DNA of 20,889 nt from Clostridiaceae bacterium (GCA_012727625.1 JAAYGP010000075.1:1-20889); one strand, 5' to 3'; shown: positions 7,547 through 14,948, counted from the first letter of the stretch. The notes: a model not told the origin generated them from the letters alone. Translations and numbers: made by a program.

Positions 7547-8655
7547 GCAAGGGTCAAAAATGGGATTTTCAAAGTGTTGTAAGTAATTTCGAATTCGAAG
7601 GTGAATTTATCGAAGCGAAGCCACATGGCTTCGGGCATATTAATGATACTTTCGCTGTATATTTCAGAAAACAGGATGGGAGCACACACAGATATATACT
7701 TCAGAGAATAAACAGTAATGTTTTTAAAAACCCTGAACAGCTGATGGAGAATATATCAGGGGTTACCCGTTACCTGAGGGAAAAAATAATAGAAGCAAAC
7801 GGAGATCCTCTGAGGGAAACCCTTAACCTTATTCCAACCAAAGATAACAGATGTTTTTACAAAAGCCCCGAGGGTGACTACTGGAGAGGTTATATTTTTA
7901 TTGAAAACGCATGCACATACCAGGTCGTTGAAAACTTAGGCCATTTTAACAACGCGGGCAAAGCCTTTGGTAAATTTCAAAGACTTCTTGAAGGCTACCC
8001 GGCAGACACATTGCATGAAACAATTCCGGACTTTCATAATACAAAAAAACGCTATGAGGCTTTTCTTGAATCGGTTAAAAAGGATATCAAAGGCAGATCG
8101 GCCGCTGTTAAGGATGAAATTGAATTTGTCATGAAGAGGGAATCAGATACATGTGTACTGGTTGATCTTCTTAACGAAGGTAAACTGCCTTTGAGGGTAA
8201 CACATAACGATACGAAGTTTAATAATGTTATGATTGACAATGAAACCGGAGAAGGAGTTTGTGTTATTGATCTGGACACTGTTATGCCCGGCTTGTCACT
8301 TTATGATTTTGGAGACTCAATCCGTTCAGGCGCAAACCCTGCAGATGAAGATGAAAAGGACTTGTCAAAGGTTTATATGGATTTGGCTCTTTTTGAGCAG
8401 TTTACAAAGGGTTTCCTGGAGCAGACAAGGGATTCGTTAACTCCGCTGGAAATTGAGTATCTGCCCTTTGCCGCGAAAATTATGACTTTTGAATGCGGAA
8501 TGAGATTTTTAACTGATTATCTTAGCGGTGATACATACTTCAAGATACATCGTGAAGAACATAACCTGGATCGTACACGCACACAGTTTAAAATGGTTGC
8601 TGACATGGAAGAAAAATTTGACCAGATGAAAAGCATTGTAAAAAAATACATTTGA
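7543..8655 (+). CDS. N-acetylhexosamine 1-kinase (NahK)-like phosphotransferase
   Basis: 370 residues from the ATG at 7543, which has GGAGG at 7530-7534 and overlaps the previous stop as ATGA; an in-frame ATG five codons earlier has a worse RBS. It belongs to the aminoglycoside phosphotransferase / choline kinase fold. The glycine-rich loop is HGFGHINDTF (28-37). The catalytic loop is VTHNDTKFNNVMID (219-232), with Asp223 as the likely base and Asn228 as the metal ligand. The metal-binding segment is VIDLDTVMPG (241-250), followed by YDFGDSIR. This layout and length match NahK of the bifidobacterial galacto-N-biose/lacto-N-biose pathway, which phosphorylates GlcNAc/GalNAc at C1. Here it would feed the preceding nucleotidyltransferase and GalE. 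Related anomeric kinases for other hexoses cannot be excluded. Confidence 0.82.
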   Translation: MSKGQKWDFQSVVSNFEFEGEFIEAKPHGFGHINDTFAVYFRKQDGSTHRYILQRINSNVFKNPEQLMENISGVTRYLREKIIEANGDPLRETLNLIPTKDNRCFYKSPEGDYWRGYIFIENACTYQVVENLGHFNNAGKAFGKFQRLLEGYPADTLHETIPDFHNTKKRYEAFLESVKKDIKGRSAAVKDEIEFVMKRESDTCVLVDLLNEGKLPLRVTHNDTKFNNVMIDNETGEGVCVIDLDTVMPGLSLYDFGDSIRSGANPADEDEKDLSKVYMDLALFEQFTKGFLEQTRDSLTPLEIEYLPFAAKIMTFECGMRFLTDYLSGDTYFKIHREEHNLDRTRTQFKMVADMEEKFDQMKSIVKKYI

Positions 8656-8824
8656 TTTAAGCCTGAAAGCAGCCGGCATGGGAACGGCCCCTGGGCGTTA
8701 CAGTCTTAAATAGGCTGATGGAATGACTTTGAGTGATACGGAACGGGCAGATATCTTACAAACACCTTGATAGGCCAAAAATGCGGAAGAATATAAAAAA
8801 TATACTGATGACGGAGGTGTAATA

Positions 8825-10225
8825 ATGTCATACTTTGATTTTAACGCAAAACCCAAAATTGTTCCGGTACTGGATAAAAAATTCAGACCGGCGGCATTGG
8901 AAAACAAGGCTTTTCTTGAGGCAGTCAGAGAATCAGGCAGCAGCATTCCTGTCAGGATTGCGGTGGAAAGAGGAAACGGTCAGATATCAACATACAATAC
9001 AGTGATATTTGACGAAAAAGAGAACAGAAACGAGGATAACCTGTTTTATATCGAGCGGTTTGTAAAAACGATACTTTGGATTCATGGAGGATGGAAGATA
9101 ATAATCGGCGGTCCTCAATATGTTGCAGATTATATTAAAAATGCATATAAAAAAGGCGGGTTAAGGGAATTTGACGCGGAACTTATGAGCCGGGTATATG
9201 AAAAAGAGTTTACAGTAATCGGCACGGATATTGATAATGTTCCTGATTCAAATGAGAACACAAAACCCGTGGGAAGACATCTCGAAGGTTGCCGGATAGG
9301 ACTGGATTTAGGCGGGAGTGACAGAAAAGTTTCCGCAGTTATTGACGGAAAACCCGTATACTCCGAGGAAGTTGTGTGGCATCCAAAAACACAGAGCGAT
9401 CCTGATTATCATTACAAAGAAATTGTTGAAGCGCTGAAAACAGCGGCAGCCCACATGCCAAAAGTTGACGCTGTCGGTATAAGCTCCGCGGGAATATATG
9501 TAAACAACAGGGTTATGGTGGCATCATTGTTTATTAAAGTGCCTGAAGAAATTTTCGACAGGAAAGTAAAGGATATATTGATTAATGCCGTTCATGAACT
9601 GGGGGATATACCTTTTGAAGTTGCCAACGACGGTGATGTTACAGCACTTGCGGGGTCAATGGATCTTAATGACACAAATGTGCTGGGTATTGCAATGGGC
9701 ACCAGCGAAGCCGGCGGATATGTGGACAGCCATGGAAACATCACGGGCTGGCTGAATGAACTTGCGTTTGTTCCTGTGGATTTTAATCCGGAGGCAATGG
9801 TGGATGAATGGTCCGGCGACTACGGCTGCGGAGTTAAATATTTCTCCCAGGACGGAGTTATAAAACTTGCGCCTGAGGCAGGTATAGAACTGGATCCTGA
9901 CCTTACGCCTGCTGAAAAGCTTAAAGTTGTACAGGAACTTCACAAAAAAGGTGACCCGAGGGCAGAAAGGATTTTTGAAACAATTGGCGTATATCTTGGC
10001 TACACAATTGCACATTATGCTTCTTTTTACGATATAAAGCACATACTTATTCTTGGCAGGGTAACATCAGGGAAAGGCGGAAATGTTATCATTGATAATG
10101 CATCAAAAGTTCTTAAGGCGGAATTTCCGGAACTTGCTGAAAAAATAAAGCTTCATCTGCCGGATGAATCGAACAGGAGAGTTGGACAATCCATTGCGGC
10201 AGCAAGCCTTCCTGAAGTTAAATAG
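8825..10225 (+). CDS. ROK-family protein with N-terminal extension
   Basis: 466 residues; ATG at 8825 with GGAGG well spaced. Residues 1-155 form an extra domain I do not recognise (it includes HGGWKIIIGGPQYVADYI, 87-104). From residue 156 a ROK/hexokinase-type ATPase core begins: IGLDLGGSDRKVSAVIDG (158-175, phosphate-1 loop), VGISSAGIYVNN, VANDGDVTALAG (267-278, with Asp271 in the catalytic-Asp position of NDxxxxA motifs) and GIAMGTSEAGGYVD (288-301). The classical ROK zinc motif CxCGxxGCxE is not present; only CGVK occurs in the corresponding stretch (335-338). So it is a divergent ROK protein that could be a sugar kinase, for example for GlcN/GlcNAc at C6, or a non-catalytic sensor. It has no HTH, so it is not a NagC/Mlc-type repressor. 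It lies 169 nt downstream of the kinase gene and probably in the same operon. Confidence 0.8.
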   Translation: MSYFDFNAKPKIVPVLDKKFRPAALENKAFLEAVRESGSSIPVRIAVERGNGQISTYNTVIFDEKENRNEDNLFYIERFVKTILWIHGGWKIIIGGPQYVADYIKNAYKKGGLREFDAELMSRVYEKEFTVIGTDIDNVPDSNENTKPVGRHLEGCRIGLDLGGSDRKVSAVIDGKPVYSEEVVWHPKTQSDPDYHYKEIVEALKTAAAHMPKVDAVGISSAGIYVNNRVMVASLFIKVPEEIFDRKVKDILINAVHELGDIPFEVANDGDVTALAGSMDLNDTNVLGIAMGTSEAGGYVDSHGNITGWLNELAFVPVDFNPEAMVDEWSGDYGCGVKYFSQDGVIKLAPEAGIELDPDLTPAEKLKVVQELHKKGDPRAERIFETIGVYLGYTIAHYASFYDIKHILILGRVTSGKGGNVIIDNASKVLKAEFPELAEKIKLHLPDESNRRVGQSIAAASLPEVK

Positions 10226-10304
10226 CCAGGATTGCTTTTCCGGGATTAAGAAAACCAGTACAGAAAAATAAAAAAATACGTGAAAGAAAGGGTGAATCAG
10301 TATT

Positions 10305-11153
10305 ATGAAATTTGTAAAAGAGGGCGCTGAGTTATTTATTCCCGATGGAAAACCTGTGGATGAAGCAGTTAAAAGAACCACGCATATGGCCATTTCCGCC
10401 CATCAGGATGATATAGAAATCATGGCTTACCATGGAATTCTGGAATGTTTCGGCAAAAATGACAAATGGTTTGCGGGGGTTGTAGTCACCAACGGTGCAG
10501 GAAGTCCCCGGGACGATCTTTATGCAAATTATACCGATGAGGAAATGCAGAAAGTAAGAAAAATTGAGCAGAAGAAAGCAGCATATGTGGGCGAATATGG
10601 TTCCATGGCTCTTTTAAACTATACAAGCAGTGAAGTGAAAGACGGAAAAAACAATGCTGTTGTTAATGAACTGAAAGAAATAATTGAGGCAGCATGCCCT
10701 CAGGTAGTATACACCCATAATCCTGCTGACAAGCATGACACCCACGTTGCGGTTACTATACGGGTGATTAATGCAATAAGAGCTCTTCCACACGAAAAAA
10801 GCCCAGAAAGGCTTTATGGCTGCGAAGTATGGAGAGGGCTTGACTGGCTTAATGATGAAGATAAGGTTATGTTTGATGTATCCGCTCATCCTAATATCGC
10901 CGCAGCGGTTCTTGGAGTACATGATTCACAGATATGCGGTGGTAAGAGGTATGATCTGGCTACGGAGGGAAGAAGACGAGCGAACGCAACCTATGCTGAA
11001 TCCCATGGAACAGATAATGCAGAGGCCATGAGCTATGCAATGGATTTAACTCCCCTGATAAAAGATGATTCCATTGATATAGGGCTGTATATAAAAGGCT
11101 ATGTTGACCGTTTTTACAATGATATTGAAAAAAGACTACAAAAGGTTTTGTAG
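10305..11153 (+). CDS. PIG-L/LmbE-family deacetylase
   Basis: 282 residues; ATG at 10305 behind GAAAGGGTGA. The family zinc motif appears as AHQDDIEIM (32-40; usually AHPDDE), with His33 and Asp36 as likely ligands. A second metal/catalytic block is THNPADKHDTHVAVT (137-151). PIG-L family members hydrolyse the N-acetyl group of GlcNAc-containing molecules such as GlcNAc-PI, mycothiol or bacillithiol precursors and chitooligosaccharides. As last gene of an operon with a NahK-like kinase and a ROK protein, it suggests deacetylation of a free or activated N-acetylhexosamine. No signal peptide is visible, so it acts in the cytoplasm. The Pro-to-Gln change in the AHPDD motif is worth noting but is seen in divergent members. 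Confidence 0.88.
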   Translation: MKFVKEGAELFIPDGKPVDEAVKRTTHMAISAHQDDIEIMAYHGILECFGKNDKWFAGVVVTNGAGSPRDDLYANYTDEEMQKVRKIEQKKAAYVGEYGSMALLNYTSSEVKDGKNNAVVNELKEIIEAACPQVVYTHNPADKHDTHVAVTIRVINAIRALPHEKSPERLYGCEVWRGLDWLNDEDKVMFDVSAHPNIAAAVLGVHDSQICGGKRYDLATEGRRRANATYAESHGTDNAEAMSYAMDLTPLIKDDSIDIGLYIKGYVDRFYNDIEKRLQKVL

Positions 11154-11328
11154 ACCAATTTTTTTATAATTGAATCAGAAAGCCTTATCAAAAACCGCCT
11201 TATTCACGGCAGTGTAAGCGCGGGTATGAAATTGAATGTTCATAACCACAATGTTCAATTTAAAGAAGAGCTGAACAGCAGCGGTGACAGGCTCCCTTAA
11301 ATTTAAAAGGGAGTCTGTTTTTGTTGCG
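11154..11328. other. Intergenic stretch downstream of the PIG-L gene
   Basis: No gene seen. It contains an inverted repeat AAATTGAA / TTCAATTT (11229-11236 and 11254-11261, 17-nt loop) ahead of the terminator annotated separately. Confidence 0.4.
11289..11324 (+). terminator. Intrinsic terminator of the galE operon
   Basis: GGCTCCCTT / AAAGGGAGTC stem around a short AAATTTA loop, followed by TGTTTTTG. The stem can extend outward with CAG/CTG pairs. It lies about 135 nt after the PIG-L stop and closes the sugar operon. Confidence 0.7.
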
Positions 11329-11340
11329 GTGAACAGTAAC
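11329..11340 (+). repeat. Dispersed repeat copy 1, core GTGAACAGTAAC
   Basis: GCGGTGAACAGTAAC directly follows the terminator and lies about 90 nt before the galM remnant. The same 12-base core recurs at 12014, 14245 and 14756, all in plus orientation. Confidence 0.6.
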
Positions 11341-11431
11341 TTGTTTTATGCTATGAGTTTATAATAAAGCCGGTAATTGCAAGAGATTTTTACAGTTGAT
11401 ATAATGGTGTTGCAAAATGGAGGTAAGGTGT

Positions 11432-11934
11432 ATGGAAATTAAATTATCCGGAATTTCTTCAGATGGCCGGGAAGCCTATATATATTCCTTACAGAACAGA
11501 AACGGTTTAAAAGCCTGGATTACTAATTACGGAGCTGCAATTATATCCTTGTACGTGCCGGACAAGCGTGGCAAGTTTAAGGCAATAAAACATGGGATAG
11601 AATCCGACTATGAGCAAATCAGACTGGCTAAAGGATATGATCATAATTTCGTCTTGAATAAACAGGAAAGCTGTCTTGAATACTGCGCTGAGGTTTACGA
11701 TCCGATAAGCGAAAGAAGAATGAAGGTACAGCAAAACCCGGAATACAGTTATACACCGGAAACGGACTTAATGGATGGCTGACCGGAAAAGAAGGTGTGC
11801 ATTACAGGAAATGGAGCGGTCTGTGCCTTGAAACGCAATTTTTTCCCAATGCAATGAAGCATAAGCACTTTCCTTCACCTGTCCTGAGAGCAGGAGAGAA
11901 GTATAAGCATTCTACAATTTATAAGTTTGAGTAA
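11432..11934 (+). pseudogene. galM: Aldose 1-epimerase (galM) remnant: internal deletion plus frameshift
   Basis: The start ATG at 11432 has a perfect GGAGGT at 11419-11424. Codons up to about 11575 encode the GalM N-terminus (WITNYGAAIISLYVPDKRGK). The frame then jumps directly to the C-terminal third (IESDYEQIRLAKGYDHNFVL). This omits about 180 residues, including the middle of the beta-sandwich and its catalytic His residues. At about 11732-11736 one base is missing: the upstream frame stops at 11782, while the -1 frame continues with PGIQLYTGNGLNGW and then SGLCLETQFFPNAMKH, ending in the usual GalM tail YKFE at the TAA 11932-11934. GalM proteins are about 340-350 residues, so this gene cannot give a working enzyme. 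The good RBS suggests recent loss, or a locus still translated as a 116-residue fragment. Confidence 0.88.
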
Positions 11935-11968
11935 AACAGTTACTGTCTGCGATAAAACTGATTCATTG

Positions 11969-11986
11969 GATATTGTGCACAATATC
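11969..11986. repeat. 18-bp perfect palindrome GATATTGTGCACAATATC
   Basis: Perfect dyad centred on TGCA, 35 nt after the galM remnant. Its right half GCACAATATC recurs at 12033-12042 and, with one change (GCACGATATC), at 14221-14230. All three sit near copies of the GTGAACAGTAAC repeat. It could be an operator for a dimeric regulator or part of a decayed mobile-element end. Confidence 0.55.
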
Positions 11987-12001
11987 TGACCTTATCAGCA
12001 A

Positions 12002-12026
12002 CTGAATCAGGGTGTGAACAGTAACC
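12002..12026 (+). repeat. Dispersed repeat copy 2, CTGAATCAG + GGTGTGAACAGTAACC
   Basis: Shares CTGAATCAGG and GGTGTGAACAGTAACC with the copy at 14740-14769, which has four extra bases (TCAG) between the two parts. It lies between the galM remnant and uxaE. Confidence 0.65.
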
Positions 12027-12088
12027 TTTATTGCACAATATCAAATGGCCGGTTCAGACAAAATGTGCTATAAGAAGCAATTTAGTGG

Positions 12089-12094
12089 TATAAT
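12089..12094 (+). promoter_or_regulatory. Possible -10 box of uxaE
   Basis: A perfect TATAAT 44 nt before the uxaE start. No convincing -35 at 17 nt (TGCTAT), so the promoter may be weak or need an activator. Confidence 0.4.
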
Positions 12095-12137
12095 AAAAAA
12101 AGCGGTTGATAACTTTATGCTTAAAGGGGGAATTTAC

Positions 12138-13661
12138 ATGGGTAACTGGAGAGAACTTCTGGAACGTCCGAAGATGTCGCTTGAGAATTTTAAGGCTGAG
12201 GCGGAGAAAAACTTCAAGCAGTATGGAATATATCCCGCTTCAGTTCAATCTGTTGGTGATACGCTTGTTTTTATGTACCGTGATGAATCCGGGAAAGGAC
12301 TCGTTGTTCATGGAGAGGATGGCAGATTAAGCAGTCTTGATGGCAGCGAGTTTTATATAAACGGTGTAAAAACCAGGGTATGTCCTCTTTCAAATGCCAA
12401 TTGCCAGGTGATGAGAAGGGTTTTTTCGTTCATGAATCCCACACCCCACAGGGGACATAAAATCACAATAGGGTTGGGCGACCGTCTGGGTCTGGCTTCA
12501 CCGGGACATATTGCCACTGTCAGGGATAAGGATGTTTTTCCGGTTCTGGCACAGCAATCCATCAGGGAGCTGAATTTAACAGGCAGAGACTATAATGATG
12601 TTGTTAACGCGGCTGCATGGGCTGTTTTTCAGGAGGGGTATACAAAAGGATATGGTGCTGACGGGGATCACCTGAAGACAGCCGAGGAGGTTCAAATGTC
12701 CCTGGATGTCGGAATGTCCATGATAACCCTGGATTGTTCCGATCATATTGACAATAAAGCCGCAGATGAAGATATTAATACACTGAGAGAAAAATACGAA
12801 AGCTTTTCTGAAGAGGAACGTAAGAAATGGGAAACAAGATATGAAAATAAACAAATTAAGCTATTTGAAACAAGTTTTTTCATTTCAACTGATGATTTGA
12901 TCAGGATGGCATGTGTATATGGAAAGGCCATACACCACACTCTTGATATATATCATAATTTAATTGCCAAATGCGGAAGACCGATAGATTTTGAAATGTC
13001 AATAGATGAAACATTAACATCAACCACTCCCGCGTCTCATTATTTTGTAGCATCCGAGCTGGTTCAGGCAGGAGTCGGGATGACGAGCCTGGCACCCAGA
13101 TTCTGTGGTGAATTCCAGAAAGGTATTGATTACATCGGTGATTTGGAGCAGTTTAAAAAGGAATTTTCCGCTCATGTGGACATTGCCAACCATTTCGGCT
13201 ATAAAATCAGCGATCATTCAGGCAGTGACAAATTTTCAGTTTTTCCTGTTGTTGGAGAGAGAACCGGAGGGAATTACCATTTAAAAACAGCAGGTACAAA
13301 CTGGCTTGAAGCTTTGAGGATTGTTGCCGCCTACAAACCGGATCTTTACAGAAGAATGCATGCTTTTGCGCTGGAGCATCTTGATGAGGCAAGAAAATAT
13401 TATCACATAAGCGCGGATGTGAAAAATATACCCTCTCTTGACAGTCTGACAGATTCCGAATTGCCTGACTTAATGAATAAAGATGATTCCCGCCAGGTCA
13501 TGCACATAACATACGGGCTTTTGCTTATGGCAAATGACGGGAAAGGGGAGTCTTTATTCAGGGATGAAATGTTCCAGGTTCTTCATACTTATGAAGAAGA
13601 GTATAAAGAGGCTTTGAAGAAACATATCACAAGACACCTTGAAGCCTTGGGGCTTTCATAA
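12138..13661 (+). CDS. uxaE: Tagaturonate/fructuronate epimerase family protein
   Basis: 507 residues from the ATG at 12138, preceded by AAAGGGGGAATTTAC. The frame is open from 12045, but the upstream part has no RBS and crosses the predicted -10 box. The product matches the UxaE family: GLGDRLGLASPGHIATVRD (112-130), GADGDHLKT (173-181) and ITLDCSDHI (196-204) are characteristic, and the Asp/His-rich blocks are likely metal ligands. Length is close to the family's usual 480-500. UxaE interconverts D-tagaturonate and D-fructuronate, letting galacturonate from pectin enter the fructuronate branch of hexuronate catabolism. No other uxa/uxu/kdg gene is in the window; it sits alone among decayed genes. 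Cytoplasmic. Confidence 0.88.
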   Translation: MGNWRELLERPKMSLENFKAEAEKNFKQYGIYPASVQSVGDTLVFMYRDESGKGLVVHGEDGRLSSLDGSEFYINGVKTRVCPLSNANCQVMRRVFSFMNPTPHRGHKITIGLGDRLGLASPGHIATVRDKDVFPVLAQQSIRELNLTGRDYNDVVNAAAWAVFQEGYTKGYGADGDHLKTAEEVQMSLDVGMSMITLDCSDHIDNKAADEDINTLREKYESFSEEERKKWETRYENKQIKLFETSFFISTDDLIRMACVYGKAIHHTLDIYHNLIAKCGRPIDFEMSIDETLTSTTPASHYFVASELVQAGVGMTSLAPRFCGEFQKGIDYIGDLEQFKKEFSAHVDIANHFGYKISDHSGSDKFSVFPVVGERTGGNYHLKTAGTNWLEALRIVAAYKPDLYRRMHAFALEHLDEARKYYHISADVKNIPSLDSLTDSELPDLMNKDDSRQVMHITYGLLLMANDGKGESLFRDEMFQVLHTYEEEYKEALKKHITRHLEALGLS

Positions 13662-13724
13662 ACTTGTTTGCTCTCGGTAAAAAACAAATATATTATACTG
13701 CTGAAAAATACCTGTCAAAATACC

Positions 13725-13753
13725 AGGACCCCGCTTACATCAGAAGGGGTCCT
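13725..13753 (+). terminator. Hairpin downstream of uxaE
   Basis: AGGACCCC / (A)GGGGTCCT stem with a 12-nt loop, about 65 nt after the uxaE stop. The 3' flank TGTACTTTC is only moderately T-rich, so termination efficiency is uncertain. Confidence 0.5.
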
Positions 13754-13812
13754 TGTACTTTCAGGAAAAAGTGAATTACGAGGAAAAACAATGCGCTTCT
13801 GATATTTGATGA

Positions 13813-14170
13813 AATTGTGGATTAAAAGATACTTTAATCCATTCCGGCAATGAATCATTCAGAAAAATACTGCAGTATGTTAACGAAAATTTCGCACAGG
13901 ATATATCCATACAGACAATATCTGAAAAATTCACAATAAACCCAATACGTCAGCCAGATTTTCAGAAAAAACACACGACAGACATTCACAGAATATCTGA
14001 CAAATCTTCGGATTAGTTATGCCGGAAAGTTATTAAGAGTCTCTGATCTGAATGTTAACGAAGTAGCTGAAAAGGCCGGATTTAAGGATTATTTCTATTT
14101 CACTCGCGTGTTTAAAAAAGTTACGGGCAGAACTCCTTCAGACTACAGGACTGAAAGTGAAAAATCCTGA
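13813..14170 (+). pseudogene. AraC-type regulator remnant (HTH domain only, frameshifted)
   Basis: No start codon or RBS is present. From 13813 one frame encodes GNESFRKILQYVNENFAQDI and the first HTH (SIQTISEKFTINP). At about 13940-13945 two bases of the next codon appear lost. The +1 frame then continues with YVSQIFRKNT, FTEYLTNLRISYAGKLL, the second HTH VNEVAEKAGFKDYFYFTRVF and the family end GRTPSDYR, closing at TGA 14168-14170. The N-terminal sensor domain is missing entirely. It follows uxaE in the same direction and may once have been the regulator of that locus. Loss of function is clear; the original ligand cannot be told. Confidence 0.85.
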
Positions 14171-14244
14171 CAAAGGCTTAAGAACGTTCTGCAGTACCGT
14201 CGCTGAAGTTTCCTTCTGTTGCACGATATCTTTTAAAAGAACCT

Positions 14245-14256
14245 GTGAACAGTAAC
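14245..14256 (+). repeat. Dispersed repeat copy 3, GTGAACAGTAAC
   Basis: CCTGTGAACAGTAACG, preceded 14 nt upstream by GCACGATATC (14221-14230). It ends six bases before the stop codon of the minus-strand TPR remnant. Confidence 0.6.
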
Positions 14257-14261
14257 GATTA

Positions 14262-14737
14262 TTAATGTATAGGATATTCTCCTTTCCACAGATTTTTTTT
14301 AAGCTTGATTTCCCTCATATGTTCCGCACCATGATAAAACCAGCCACAATTACAGGGTATTTATTATGTTCAGATATAAGCTCGAGCGCCTTTTTATGCT
14401 GTTTTAACGCCATGTAGGTGTTTTATAACCTTTCAACTGCCGGGAAATAATCGCTGTTGATTTTGCGGGCAGCCTGAAAACAGGCATAAGCTTCTTTAAT
14501 TTTGTTATTGTCCAGATACATATTACCAAGACTCACTAAGACAGGCAGGGTCTCATCTTTGTGCTGTTCACCGTCTGCCGGAAGCAAAGCATAATGGTAG
14601 ACTTTTTCAGCATCCTTATAATATTGTGAAACATTAACGCCAGGCGTGTTTTCTTCCAGGGAATCATCGGCATAGGCTGCAAGAGCTACCGCGAAATTCC
14701 CTAAGGCGGTGATATTTTCCGGGGCAGCTTTGGCAGA
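14262..14737 (-). pseudogene. TPR-repeat protein remnant (C-terminal part, nonsense and frameshift)
   Basis: Read on the minus strand, the segment starts abruptly with AKAAPENITALGNFAVAL, without a start codon. It encodes TPR-like helices (QYYKDAEKVYHYALL, PVLVSLGNMYLDNNKIKEAY, CFQAARKINSDYFPAVERL). An in-frame TAA at about 14430 interrupts it, and the same frame resumes with NTYMALKQHKKALELISEHN. A frameshift near 14330 then leads to REIKLKKNLWKGEYPIH and the stop at 14262-14264. TPR proteins are protein-protein interaction scaffolds; the parent protein is not identifiable. The remnant is bordered on each side by a copy of the GTGAACAGTAAC repeat in the same orientation, and its truncated 5' end abuts the repeat at 14740-14769. 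Confidence 0.75.
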
Positions 14738-14739
14738 AC

Positions 14740-14769
14740 CTGAATCAGGTCAGGGTGTGAACAGTAACC
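14740..14769 (+). repeat. Dispersed repeat copy 4, CTGAATCAGGTCAG + GGTGTGAACAGTAACC
   Basis: The longest match to the copy at 12002-12026. ACCTGAATCAGGT at its left edge is itself a 6-bp inverted repeat. It marks the point where the TPR remnant's coding similarity ends. Confidence 0.65.
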
Positions 14770-14807
14770 AGTGGTGCTAAAAAACAGAAACTGATTTGCT
14801 TATTTGC

Positions 14808-14836
14808 TTGACAGTGTTTGTTTCATGTAATATCAT
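14808..14836 (+). promoter_or_regulatory. Promoter of the thiamine-precursor transport operon
   Basis: Consensus TTGACA (14808-14813), a 17-nt spacer and TATCAT (14831-14836). The expected transcription start at about 14843 leaves the whole TPP aptamer in the leader. Confidence 0.8.
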
Positions 14837-14859
14837 AAGGTTGACCAAATTGAACATAT

Positions 14860-14948
14860 GCCTGTGGGAGCCGGTAGAAGCCGGCTGAGAGGAAGTAATC
14901 AACTTCGACCGCATAACCTGATCCGGGTCATACCGGCGTAGGGAAGGG
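14860..14948 (+). promoter_or_regulatory. TPP riboswitch aptamer (THI box)
   Basis: Contains the conserved THI-box elements in order: GGGAGCC, GGCTGAGAGG, ACCTGATCCGGGTCATACCGG and GCGTAGGGAAGG. CCT at the left and AGG at the right can close P1. With TPP bound, the downstream terminator is expected to form and shut off the operon. Together with the promoter and terminator around it, this is a complete regulatory leader. Confidence 0.95.

Noticed and set aside
11229..11261. AAATTGAA / TTCAATTT inverted repeat as a terminator
   Set aside because: AT-only stem, 17-nt loop and no T-run; the GC-containing hairpin at 11289 is the better terminator.
12045..12137. N-terminal extension of UxaE
   Set aside because: No RBS, overlaps the predicted -10 box, and the ATG at 12138 has GGGGG at the right distance and gives the normal family length.
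11329..14769. Repeat copies as a CRISPR array or phage attachment pair
   Set aside because: Spacing is hundreds to thousands of bases, the intervening DNA is genes or gene remnants, and no integrase or cas gene is present.
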